The notes beneath the pieces are model-generated. The model did no database searches and was not told the DNA's origin. It saw only the letters and a list, made by a program, of their open reading frames with translations. This document shows positions 53,995-61,818 of a stretch of 64,000 nt of DNA, in pieces (the stretch's first letter is position 1; every line of letters starts with the position of its first letter). This DNA comes from a bacterium (GTDB lineage Bacteria; Bacillota_I; Bacilli_A; RF39; UBA660): NCBI GenBank assembly GCA_019421005.1, contig JAHZGA010000002.1:17721-81720 (forward strand), written 5' to 3'. The translations under genes and the position numbers were made by a program.

Positions 53995-54013
53995 AACTAC
54001 CTCCTCTTTATAG

Positions 54014-54035
54014 AAAAACACTCAAAAAAGAGTGT
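54014..54035 (-). terminator. Intergenic hairpin between rpsO and pnp
   Basis: ACACTC (54018-54023) and GAGTGT (54030-54035) flank six A and are followed by T residues on the minus strand. In other bacteria this position holds a partial terminator and RNA-processing site that controls pnp. Confidence 0.65.
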
Positions 54036-54305
54036 CTACTTTCTTAATCCTAATTCTTTAATAAGTTTACGATATCTAGTTACATCAGTTTTTAGTAAAT
54101 AATTTAACATATTACGTCTTTGACCAACTTTTTTTAGTAAACCTCTTCTAGAATGAAAATCATGTTTATGTTCTTTTAAATGTTCTGTTAAAACTTTAAT
54201 TTCTTCTGTTAAAATTGCTATTTGAACTTCAGCTGAACCTGTATCTTTTTCATTTTGGGCAAATTTTTTAACAATATTAGCTTTAACTTCTTTACTTAAT
54301 GCCAT
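54036..54305 (-). CDS. rpsO: Ribosomal protein S15
   Basis: The 89-residue protein is full-length S15, with [39 protein letters not shown] and [21 protein letters not shown]. It binds the central domain of 16S rRNA. The ATG follows GAAAGGAGAAAAAA. A structured leader of about 70 bases precedes it. Confidence 0.98.
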   Translation of the reverse strand: MALSKEVKANIVKKFAQNEKDTGSAEVQIAILTEEIKVLTEHLKEHKHDFHSRRGLLKKVGQRRNMLNYLLKTDVTRYRKLIKELGLRK

Positions 54306-54377
54306 TTTTTTCTCCTTTCACAATTATTCGCTTATACCAAGAATACGTTAGGAGAAACGTAATCCAAGAATAAGTAC
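54306..54377 (-). ncRNA. Candidate S15 autoregulatory leader
   Basis: The leader between promoter and rpsO contains ACGTT-TCTCCT-AACGT, a small hairpin, flanked by two copies of ATTCTTGG and by complementary CTTAT and ATAAG arms, compatible with a three-way junction. S15 leaders of several structural classes repress their own translation. This is inferred from position and foldable repeats. Confidence 0.45.
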
Positions 54378-54383
54378 ATTCTT

Positions 54384-54412
54384 ATAATACACTAAATCAT
54401 TAATAAAATCAA
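54384..54412 (-). promoter_or_regulatory. Promoter of the rpsO-pnp operon
   Basis: -35 TTGATT (54407-54412), a 17-bp spacer and -10 TATTAT (54384-54389) with an upstream GTG. Confidence 0.65.
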
Positions 54413-54415
54413 GTG

Positions 54416-55264
54416 TTAAATAAACATTTTCCACGGTTTAATTTTATTATCTTTATAATCCTTATAAATTGCAATTACTTCATTTTGATAAGTAAATGTA
54501 ATTGGAGTATCATAATCACTATTTAATATTTGACCATTTTTAATTTTATTAAATAATTCTTCAGATACTTCAACTTGATTATAATTTAAACAATGTTTTA
54601 TTGGAATAATATTTTTAATAGTTACATCTTCTATCTTTAGAGCATCTTCTATTTTAAATTCACCTTGTTTAGTTCTTCTTAAAGACTTCATAGTACCTAC
54701 TGTATTTAATTTAAGTGCGATATCATTTACTAGACTTCTGATATAAGTACCCTTACTTACTAAACACTTGATTTTAAATATAGTTTGATTATCTTGATAT
54801 TTGATATCACTAATTAATTCTAATTTTTTTATATTTACAACCCTAGTAGGTAATTTTACTTCTTCATTGTTTCTAGCATATTCATATAATTTTTTTCCAT
54901 TTATTTTAACAGCAGAATAAATAGGTACTTCTTGTTCATAAGAAGAAGGCATTTCATTTAAAACTTTTATTATTTGTTCTTTAGTAAATATAGCTTCCTT
55001 TTTTTCAATAGTTTTTCCTGTAATATCTAAAGTATCAGTTTTTATTCCTAAAACAATTTCAGCAATATATTCTTTATCATAACTAGTTAACAGTTCTCCT
55101 ATTTTAGTTGCCTTATTAATAGTCAAAACTAAAACACCTGTTGCATGTGGGTCTAAAGTTCCTGTATGACCTACTTTTTTTGTTTTTAATTTTTGAGATA
55201 TTTTATTAACAACTTCTCTACTAGTTATTCCACTTGGTTTATCAATTATAATTATTCCATCCAT
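54416..55264 (-). CDS. truB: tRNA pseudouridine(55) synthase
   Basis: TruB makes pseudouridine 55 in the T loop of tRNA. The 282-residue protein has IIIIDKPSGITSREVV, the catalytic Asp in KVGHTGTLDPHATGVLVL, YDKEYIAEIVLG and the SKGTYIRSL motif. The start ATG at 55264 lies one base after the yugP stop; a second ATG at 55273 overlaps that gene. Only a weak AGAG precedes either, consistent with coupling to yugP. Confidence 0.95.
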   Translation of the reverse strand: MDGIIIIDKPSGITSREVVNKISQKLKTKKVGHTGTLDPHATGVLVLTINKATKIGELLTSYDKEYIAEIVLGIKTDTLDITGKTIEKKEAIFTKEQIIKVLNEMPSSYEQEVPIYSAVKINGKKLYEYARNNEEVKLPTRVVNIKKLELISDIKYQDNQTIFKIKCLVSKGTYIRSLVNDIALKLNTVGTMKSLRRTKQGEFKIEDALKIEDVTIKNIIPIKHCLNYNQVEVSEELFNKIKNGQILNSDYDTPITFTYQNEVIAIYKDYKDNKIKPWKMFI

Positions 55265-55265
55265 T

Positions 55266-55961
55266 TTATTCATCTCTAAGCATTAATACTAGTCTTAAAA
55301 GATTTATAATTGAAGATATAACTCCTGCTACATAAGTCATAGCAGCGGCACCTAACATTTTTTTTACATTTTCACTTTCACTTGAATTTATAAGCTTTAA
55401 TGATTCCAATTGTTCTTTAGCTCTTTTAGAAGCATCAAATTCAACTGGTAAAGTTATAAGTTGAAATATTAAAGAAATTAAAATCATTAGTATACCAACT
55501 TTTATATAACCTGTTACACCTGCAAGTAAAGATATTAAGGCAACAAAATAACCAGCGTATGTAATAAAGCTAACGATTGGAGCTATAAAAGAGCGAATTT
55601 GCATAAAAGTATATTTTTCTTTATCTTGAATAGCATGACCTACCTCGTGGGCTGCTACAGAAATAGCTGCTATACTATTACCATGAAAAACCTCATGAGA
55701 TAATCTAATTACTTTTCTAGATGGGTCATAATGATCAGTTAACTGACCTCTTACTTCAACAATGTGAATATTTTTAAGGCCATTATTATCTAATATTTTT
55801 CTAGCTACCTCAACACCTGATAAATCACGTTTACATTTTACTGTTCTAAAATTATTATATGAACCTGTTACCTTTATTTGGGCTCCTATAGTTATTATTA
55901 ATCCAATTACAAAAAGTGCGATTGTAATTGGTGTTTCATATCCTATTAACATTAAATCCAT
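55266..55961 (-). CDS. yugP: YugP-type zinc metallopeptidase
   Basis: The 231-residue membrane protein has a helix at 14-30, the zinc motif HEVGHAIQDKE, further helices around 130-170 and 205-225, and the third ligand region PVEFDASKRAKEQL. This is the membrane zinc peptidase family (YugP) of unknown substrate. The ATG follows AAAGAGTGATTAA. It sits between cysS and truB. Confidence 0.92.
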   Translation of the reverse strand: MDLMLIGYETPITIALFVIGLIITIGAQIKVTGSYNNFRTVKCKRDLSGVEVARKILDNNGLKNIHIVEVRGQLTDHYDPSRKVIRLSHEVFHGNSIAAISVAAHEVGHAIQDKEKYTFMQIRSFIAPIVSFITYAGYFVALISLLAGVTGYIKVGILMILISLIFQLITLPVEFDASKRAKEQLESLKLINSSESENVKKMLGAAAMTYVAGVISSIINLLRLVLMLRDE

Positions 55962-55978
55962 TTAATCACTCTTTCAAT

Positions 55979-57394
55979 CTAATTGATTGATTCCTTTCTA
56001 ATTATTTCAAAAATTGTTCCATCTTTAGTATCTCTTAAAACAATGTTTTGTTCTAATAACTCATTACGAATATCATCAGCTAATTTATAGTTTTTTTCTT
56101 TTTTAGCTAAATTTCTTTCATTTATTTTTTTATTAATATATTCTTCTAATTCTTGATCATAGTTTTTAGAAACTGGTTTTAATAAATCTAATGATAAAAC
56201 TTGATCAAATTTTTCAATTAAATATAATTTAGTATCATCATTAGTATTTTCTTTTAATAAATCATATAAAATTGTTAAAGCATAAGAAGTATTTAAATCA
56301 TCTTCTAAAGCATTAGAAAATTTATCTAAATAGATTTTAATTATATCTAAATCTAATTCTTGATTTTCTTTAGTAAGAGTTCTTATTTTATTTAACAATT
56401 TTTGATATTGATTATCAGCATTATTTAAAATATCATATGAAAAAACCAATTGTTTACGATAATGAGATTGTAAGCATAATAATCTATAAACCAAAGGATT
56501 ATATCCAGCATCAATTAAAACTTGTAATGTTAAGAAAGTTCCCTTTGATTTACTCATTTTACCATTAATATCATTTAAAAATTCACTATGAACCCAGTAC
56601 TTACACCATTTATGGTTTAAATAAGATTCACTTTGAGCAATTTCATTAGTATGATGAGGAAATATATTATCAACACCACCACAATGAATATCTAAATATT
56701 CACCTAAATATTTCATGCTGATGCATGAACATTCAATGTGCCATCCTGGATATCCTACTCCCCAAGGGCTATCCCATTTTTGTTCTTGATTATCAAATTT
56801 AGATTTAGTAAACCATAAAACAAAATCAGTTTTATTTTTTTTATTTGTATCTTCTTCTACATTATCACGAACACCTACTTGTAATTCATCTTCCTTATGG
56901 TTAGTTAAGCAATAATAATTATCAAGTTTTGATGTATCAAAGTAAACATTTCCTCCTCTTACATAAGCAAAATTTTCTTGAATTAATTTTTGAATTACTT
57001 TTATATATTCGTCTATATTATCGGTAGCTTTAGATATTATGGCTGGTTTTTTAATATTTAATCTTTCCATATCTTTCAAAAAAGCATCAGTATAAAATTT
57101 TGATAATTCTAAAGCAGTTTTTCTTTCTTTTTTTATAGCTAAACTCATCTTATCATCACCAGTATCACCATCACTAGTTAGATGTCCAACATCAGTTATA
57201 TTCATACATCTTTTTACATTATAACCAATAAATTCTAAAGTTTTTTGTAAAATATCTTCCGTAATATATGTTCTTAAATTACCTATATGAGCATAATTAT
57301 AAACAGTTGGTCCACAAGTATACATAGTAACTTCGTTTTTATCATATGGAGTAAATACTTCTATTTTTTTACTATATGTATTATATATTTTCAT
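55979..57394 (-). CDS. cysS: Cysteinyl-tRNA synthetase
   Basis: The 471-residue class I synthetase has the zinc/HIGH region YTCGPTVYNYAHIGNLRTY, GWHIECSCIS, HCGGVDNIFPHHTNE and KMSKS in NGKMSKSKGTFLT, plus the C-terminal DALR-like helical domain. The ATG follows GAGGTGAAGAA. No T-box is seen upstream; it follows an HD gene by 20 bp. Confidence 0.97.
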   Translation of the reverse strand: MKIYNTYSKKIEVFTPYDKNEVTMYTCGPTVYNYAHIGNLRTYITEDILQKTLEFIGYNVKRCMNITDVGHLTSDGDTGDDKMSLAIKKERKTALELSKFYTDAFLKDMERLNIKKPAIISKATDNIDEYIKVIQKLIQENFAYVRGGNVYFDTSKLDNYYCLTNHKEDELQVGVRDNVEEDTNKKNKTDFVLWFTKSKFDNQEQKWDSPWGVGYPGWHIECSCISMKYLGEYLDIHCGGVDNIFPHHTNEIAQSESYLNHKWCKYWVHSEFLNDINGKMSKSKGTFLTLQVLIDAGYNPLVYRLLCLQSHYRKQLVFSYDILNNADNQYQKLLNKIRTLTKENQELDLDIIKIYLDKFSNALEDDLNTSYALTILYDLLKENTNDDTKLYLIEKFDQVLSLDLLKPVSKNYDQELEEYINKKINERNLAKKEKNYKLADDIRNELLEQNIVLRDTKDGTIFEIIRKESIN

Positions 57395-57414
57395 TTCTTC
57401 ACCTCAATTTTTTA

Positions 57415-57993
57415 TTAAGTTGTTTTTAATCCAACATATTTTGGCCATTCCTTAACTTTAGGTAGTTTTTTAAATGATACTTTTTTATCGGCCATGGTTA
57501 CTATCCAACTTTCTATATATCTAGGGGGAACAATATTTAAAGGAAACATATGTCTTAAAATTGCATTTAAAATCTTTTTATCTACTAAATCAGGATAATA
57601 TTTTAAAGCATTATCTCTTGCATTTCTAGCATGAACAAATCCGTGTAAATTTCTAATACTTTTTTTATGTGTTTTTAAAAATCTAGCACGGTAGCTATCA
57701 TCTAATTTTTCTAATGATTCAGAATATTGCCAAGCTTTTGGATAAAAGTCATGTAATAATCCACCTATAGCGCATACTTTTATATCAGCATTTTTAGTTT
57801 TTTTACCCATTTTAAATGCTTCAAATGATACTTCAACACAATGTTCAAAAACAGTATCATCATGATGTTTCATTAATTTCCTTTTTTGAAATTCTCGACT
57901 TGCTAAAATAGGTCTAGTTATTTTAAACCATTCATCAAAAAAAGGATGATTTATTATTTCATTAAAGTCTTTTATCATTGTTATTCGTCGCAT
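57415..57993 (-). CDS. HD-domain phosphohydrolase
   Basis: The 192-residue HD protein has the first His in KHHDDTVFEHCVEVSFEAF, the HD pair in GLLHDFYPKAW, HGFVHARNARDNALKYYP and the distal Asp in VTMADKK. Proteins of this sort hydrolyse nucleotides or phosphate monoesters. The ATG follows AAAGGAGGGATTAC. It is the first gene of the cysS-yugP-truB run. The specific substrate is not evident. Confidence 0.85.
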   Translation of the reverse strand: MRRITMIKDFNEIINHPFFDEWFKITRPILASREFQKRKLMKHHDDTVFEHCVEVSFEAFKMGKKTKNADIKVCAIGGLLHDFYPKAWQYSESLEKLDDSYRARFLKTHKKSIRNLHGFVHARNARDNALKYYPDLVDKKILNAILRHMFPLNIVPPRYIESWIVTMADKKVSFKKLPKVKEWPKYVGLKTT

Positions 57994-58107
57994 GTAATCC
58001 CTCCTTTTAAACTATATTAATTCTATCACTTATAGGAGTTAAAGTCAAAGTAATCAATAAATTAACATATTTTTTCATATTTATCTATAATATTTTATTA
58101 ATTATGT

Positions 58108-58140
58108 AAAAAAAAATACCAGGTATTAATTATTAATACC
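58108..58140 (-). terminator. Terminator after the polysaccharide deacetylase
   Basis: GGTATTAAT and ATTAATACC (58122-58140) are a perfect hairpin over the stop codon. A second partner TGGTATT and nine T follow on the minus strand, so two mutually exclusive stems are possible. Confidence 0.65.
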
Positions 58141-59304
58141 ATGGTGAACAACTGGTGTTGATAAACTTATTTTATCAAATTGATAATTATTATTTTTTCC
58201 ATATTCAATAATTTTTTCTAGTGCAAGAGCGGTTTGTTCATTTAAACCATAGTCATGCATTAATACTACATATGTATGATAATCACCTAAATTAGAGGTT
58301 ACATTTTGCACTATAGCGTCGCTTCCTATTCTTCCTGTATCACCAGAATCAATATTCCAATCAAAATATTCATAGCCTCTTTTTCTTACTTCTTTAGTTA
58401 ATCTAGTCATAATTTGAGGATTGAATTTACTTACAGTATTGGAACTACCACCAGGGAAACGAATAATATTAGCTTTTACATTAGTTAAATTATAAACATA
58501 GTTATAAACATCAGTTAAATCATTAAAATAATTTTCATCACTTGAATAAATATAATCATATATATGAGTTCCAGAATGAAGTGCGATAGTATGACCTTCA
58601 TCATTTATTCTTCTAATAGTATCATCAAATTCTGAAGTTTTTTTAACAACAAAGAATGTTGCTTTTATATTTTCTTTTTTTAAGATATCTAATATTTTCG
58701 TTGTTATTGGTGAAGGACCATCATCAAATGTTAAATAAATTGTTTTATTTGGTTGTTTATTAATTACTCTTATAATTCTAGTTGAAGTTGCTTTGTTTTT
58801 TTCAGCATCACTTACTTCATATTCAAGTTTATAAGTACCTGCTTTTTTAGTATTTACTTTACCTTTTATTTTTACTTTATCAGTTATATCTCCATCATTA
58901 TTATCAATTGCCCTATAACCTTGTTCATTATATTCATCATCAATATTTAAATAAGTTATTTCATCTCCCGTTAAAGTTATAACTGGTTTAATATCATCTT
59001 TAACAATAACTGTTAATGTTTTTTTTGTTTTTCTTTTTAAGTAACTAACTTCATATTTAATTTTATAAGTACCTGCTGATTTTAAGTTAACGTTACCTTT
59101 TTTTATTACCAAGTCATTTAAATCATGATTCAAAAATCTTGCTTTAACAGATGGTTCTATATATTTATCACTCATGTTAACTACCATTTTATTAGGAATT
59201 TCTAGTTTAGGACGAATATGGTCAATTAAAATAATAGTCAAAAATATCAATAGTAATAAAAGTAATTGAATAAAAGGATTTAATTTAATAATTTTTTTAA
59301 ACAT
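58126..59304 (-). CDS. Polysaccharide deacetylase with two Ig-like domains
   Basis: The 392-residue protein has an N-terminal anchor (about 11-28), two extracellular Ig-like/DUF5011 repeats (to about 180), and a C-terminal NodB domain with the metal triad D195 (TFDDGPS), H243 and H247 (HSGTH), RFPGG, DWNIDSGD and LMHD. It should remove acetyl groups from peptidoglycan GlcNAc or MurNAc and may give lysozyme resistance. The ATG at 59304 lies eight bases after AGGAAG. It is a single-gene unit. Confidence 0.92.
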   Translation of the reverse strand: MFKKIIKLNPFIQLLLLLLIFLTIILIDHIRPKLEIPNKMVVNMSDKYIEPSVKARFLNHDLNDLVIKKGNVNLKSAGTYKIKYEVSYLKRKTKKTLTVIVKDDIKPVITLTGDEITYLNIDDEYNEQGYRAIDNNDGDITDKVKIKGKVNTKKAGTYKLEYEVSDAEKNKATSTRIIRVINKQPNKTIYLTFDDGPSPITTKILDILKKENIKATFFVVKKTSEFDDTIRRINDEGHTIALHSGTHIYDYIYSSDENYFNDLTDVYNYVYNLTNVKANIIRFPGGSSNTVSKFNPQIMTRLTKEVRKRGYEYFDWNIDSGDTGRIGSDAIVQNVTSNLGDYHTYVVLMHDYGLNEQTALALEKIIEYGKNNNYQFDKISLSTPVVHHGINN

Positions 59305-59378
59305 ATTTGCCACTTCCTAATTTAACACTTATATAATACACGATTTTTTATGATTTAGCAATTATTTTTATTAAATAT

Positions 59379-60296
59379 TTATTTTTTAATATATCTACAT
59401 TTAGGAAAATTTGAACATCCTATAAAACTACCATATTTACCCGTTTTTTGAGTTAATTTTCCACCACATTTTGGACATATCATATTATCTAGTGTTTTTT
59501 CATTATTAATATATCTACATTTGGGGAAATTAGAACATCCTATAAAATCACCATATTTACCAGTTTTTTTAATTAATTTTCCTCCACATCTTGGACAAAT
59601 CATATTATGTATTAATTCTTCATTAGCTTTTATTCTATTTTTAATATTTTTTACATGATAATTTTGTTCAGTTTTTTCTTTTATATTATTAGCTAATATT
59701 TTATTCGCAATTGCGTTTATATCTTTTTCTAAAATAACTGTATCCACCATTAAAATTTCATTTATTAAATAATTAAGTTGAGTTACAATTGTTTTATCAC
59801 AAATAGGAATTTTTGCTTGATTAGAAAAACAAATAATTGAAATAAAGTATTTTTCATCTAAATTTAATAAGTCAGCTAAAGATTTAATATGCCCATAATT
59901 TTGATGAATAGGGTTCATAAAATAACGTTTTTTTCTACCAGTATCTTGACACCAATTACTATTATATTCCTTACCCTTTATTACTCCATAGTAATTTTTC
60001 ATTTCTATAACAAATATTCCATATTTAGATAAAACAATATGATCAATTTGATGAGTTCCTCTATTATCTTTAAACATAATATTATTTAAAACTAGATATC
60101 TATTTTTAGGTAATTTATTTAGTTCTTGTTTTACTTTATATTCTCCCATAATTCCTTTAATTTTAGGATAATAAATTATTAAAAGTGTATCAATTATTAT
60201 TATAGCAATTATAGAAAATATCAATTCAGGATGATTTAGATAAGTTCCTATTACACCTTTAATTATTGTACCAAACACCATTTTAAATTCTTCCAT
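59379..60296 (-). CDS. NERD nuclease-domain protein with two topoisomerase-type zinc ribbons
   Basis: The 305-residue protein has an N-terminal helix (24-44), a NERD domain with a nuclease-like acidic set (E52 in [10 protein letters not shown]85 in HQIDHIVLS, ExK at 98-100), a helical linker, and two tandem zinc ribbons (CPRCGGK then GCSNFPKC; residues 234-260 and 274-300). The ribbons match the C4 modules at the end of topoisomerase I and bind DNA. A DNA-processing role near the membrane is inferred. The start follows AGGAGTTGG. Confidence 0.88.
   Translation of the reverse strand: MEEFKMVFGTIIKGVIGTYLNHPELIFSIIAIIIIDTLLIIYYPKIKGIMGEYKVKQELNKLPKNRYLVLNNIMFKDNRGTHQIDHIVLSKYGIFVIEMKNYYGVIKGKEYNSNWCQDTGRKKRYFMNPIHQNYGHIKSLADLLNLDEKYFISIICFSNQAKIPICDKTIVTQLNYLINEILMVDTVILEKDINAIANKILANNIKEKTEQNYHVKNIKNRIKANEELIHNMICPRCGGKLIKKTGKYGDFIGCSNFPKCRYINNEKTLDNMICPKCGGKLTQKTGKYGSFIGCSNFPKCRYIKK
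59391..59609. repeat. Duplicated 120-bp zinc-ribbon coding unit
   Basis: Two copies of about 100 highly similar bases start at 59391 and 59511 (period 120) and encode the two zinc ribbons. The closeness at DNA level points to a recent internal duplication or gene conversion. Confidence 0.8.
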
Positions 60297-60381
60297 ACAT
60301 TACCAACTCCTAAAATTATTGTACCATATATATATATTTTAAACAAAGATTATTTTTTTAGGTTGATATCTATTTTACAAA

Positions 60382-60412
60382 TTAAAAAAAACGAATTAAA
60401 ATTAATTCGTTT
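60382..60412 (-). terminator. Terminator after the cotD-like fragment
   Basis: AAACGAATTAA (60389-60399) and TTAATTCGTTT (60402-60412) form an 11-bp stem that includes the TAA of the cotD-like frame and is followed by T residues. A gene-quality terminator remains although the gene start is missing. Confidence 0.75.
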
Positions 60413-60542
60413 AGAAACCACAGCAACTTCCGTTATCATTATTAATAACTTGATTTTCTTCTGAAGTAGTATATTGTGGTGTATAAACATGATTATAAAC
60501 ATGACGATTTATAACATGAGTATGGATTGGGCAAACATGTGG
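60411..60542 (-). pseudogene. 3' part of a CotD-like spore coat gene
   Basis: The open frame encodes 43 residues beginning PHVCPIHTHVINRHVYNHVY and ending DNGSCCGF, the His/Tyr-rich end of CotD-like spore coat proteins. There is no usable start codon: a TAA lies directly before the first Pro codon (60543-60545) and the N-terminal half is absent. The break falls inside a conserved motif, at the edge of a segment carrying recombinase and remnant genes. It is either a decayed fragment or the 3' exon of a gene split by an excisable element. Confidence 0.6.
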
Positions 60543-60562
60543 TTACCCTTTTTTGATAGATT

Positions 60563-60910
60563 TTAATTATCATAAACTTTATTAAAATAACTTTTTATTA
60601 ATTCAGTATCAATTTCTTTATTAATTTCAGTATTTATCCAAGGTTCTTCTTCATGTGTAAAATCAATTAATTTATTAGCTTCAATTGAACCATAAGAATT
60701 TATAACTTCATCAATGATTTTATATAAACCAGATGAAATATTTTTAACATTTGTCTCACTACTTATCTCACCAGCATGGTTTTGTTTATATTGTTGATAA
60801 ACCTCTTTTACAACAGTTCCATATGACCATGCTACTATTTTTTCTGGAAAGGCTTTTTTGCCAAATACCATTAAACATATTGCTTGAACAAAATAAAGCA
60901 GTTTTTGCAA
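60563..60910 (-). pseudogene. 5'-truncated Panacea/DUF4065 (SocA-like) antitoxin gene
   Basis: The frame reads QKLLYFVQAICLMVFGKKAF, then IVAWSYGTVVKEVYQQYK, FTHEEEPWI and a final YF motif, the Panacea (DUF4065) domain of antitoxins and phage proteins. In frame upstream are the codons for NLKL, which complete the family motif NLKLQKLLYF, and then a TAA. The usual 20 residues before this are gone and only a TTG is available as start, so the gene is truncated at its 5' end. No toxin gene is recognisable next to it. Confidence 0.7.
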
Positions 60911-60968
60911 CTTTAAATTTTATTAAAAGAACCTTAATATTTATATTCGTATATATCAATTAAGTTAA

Positions 60969-61052
60969 TTATCTACTTGGTTCTTTCATAGATAAAAATT
61001 TATTAATATATTCTATTACAAATCTATTTATTTCTTCAATTGTATATTTCAT
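60969..61052 (-). CDS. 27-residue ORF matching part of the serine recombinase C-terminus
   Basis: This ORF begins at the ATG at 61052 behind AAAGGGAAAATT and encodes MKYTIEEINRFVIEYINKFL and SMKEPSR. The part IEYINKFLSMK is identical to the recombinase end encoded at 61909-61943, including a 35-base perfect DNA match. It is probably a recombination scar or the remnant of another recombinase, though its ribosome binding site is good. Confidence 0.45.
   Translation of the reverse strand: MKYTIEEINRFVIEYINKFLSMKEPSR
60984..61018. repeat. 35-bp direct repeat, copy 1
   Basis: This copy, beginning TTTCATAGATAAAAATTT, is identical to 61909-61943. The two copies flank the HD gene at 61123-61785. 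Confidence 0.85.
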
Positions 61053-61122
61053 AATTTTCCCTTTTCAACATAATTAAAAAAAGAGATGAACAGTTTTTAA
61101 TAAGGTGGCTAAAAACACCCTG

Positions 61123-61785
61123 TTAGTCAATACTCCAAATATTATCATCTAATAATACTTTATAAGTTAATCCTACTTTACTTGAAAAACTTTTAATTGC
61201 ATTAAAGACTTTTTTTGTAAAATAGTATTCATTTACTTCTTTCATATCCATATTACCATCAGTTATAAAATTTACAATTAAACATTTATTATCAATATTA
61301 ATAAAGATATCATTAATATGAGCATATTGTCTATTTCCAACTACTTTTTTACCTTCTTCTGCTATTCTAGATTTTTTTATATCTAACTTATCAGCAAAAA
61401 TAAGCGCTAATGCTATTAAATTATTAGTATCAAAACCATTACTATGAATTTTGATTGCTTCTAAAACATCTTCTATACCATCAAATACAATATTATTATC
61501 TTTAAAATATTTTTTAGCATATTCATAACTTCTATATGCATGATTATCTTTACCTTGTAAAGCTCCAACATCATGCAATAAACAAGCTATTTTAGCTTTT
61601 AATATAAATTCTTGATTACATCCTATAGATAATAAAGTTTTTTCAACAATATTTGCTACATTTAAAACATGTTCATAATTGTGATAAGCCCATCCTTTTT
61701 CTTTATCTTCAAACATTTCTATTTCCTTATATAGTGATTTTATAGAATTATCATTTAATATTTTATTATATATTTTTTCAATCAC
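61123..61785 (-). CDS. HD-domain hydrolase
   Basis: The 220-residue HD protein has the ligand His in YHNYEHVLNVANIVEKTL, HD in CLLHDVGALQGKDNH, KIHSNGFD and the distal Asp in IFADKLDIKKSRI. It resembles small metal-dependent phosphohydrolases with nucleotide substrates. The GTG at 61785 follows AGAGGTGTTAATT and is better placed than the GTG at 61794. It lies between the recombinase and its C-terminal remnant, bounded by the 35-bp repeats, so it may be cargo. Confidence 0.8.
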   Translation of the reverse strand: MIEKIYNKILNDNSIKSLYKEIEMFEDKEKGWAYHNYEHVLNVANIVEKTLLSIGCNQEFILKAKIACLLHDVGALQGKDNHAYRSYEYAKKYFKDNNIVFDGIEDVLEAIKIHSNGFDTNNLIALALIFADKLDIKKSRIAEEGKKVVGNRQYAHINDIFINIDNKCLIVNFITDGNMDMKEVNEYYFTKKVFNAIKSFSSKVGLTYKVLLDDNIWSID

Positions 61786-61818
61786 AATTAACACCTCTAA
61801 TAAAATTATACCATAAAT

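Noticed and set aside
60563..60910. Functional toxin-antitoxin pair with Panacea antitoxin
   Set aside because: The Panacea frame lacks its N-terminus and no toxin gene is adjacent.
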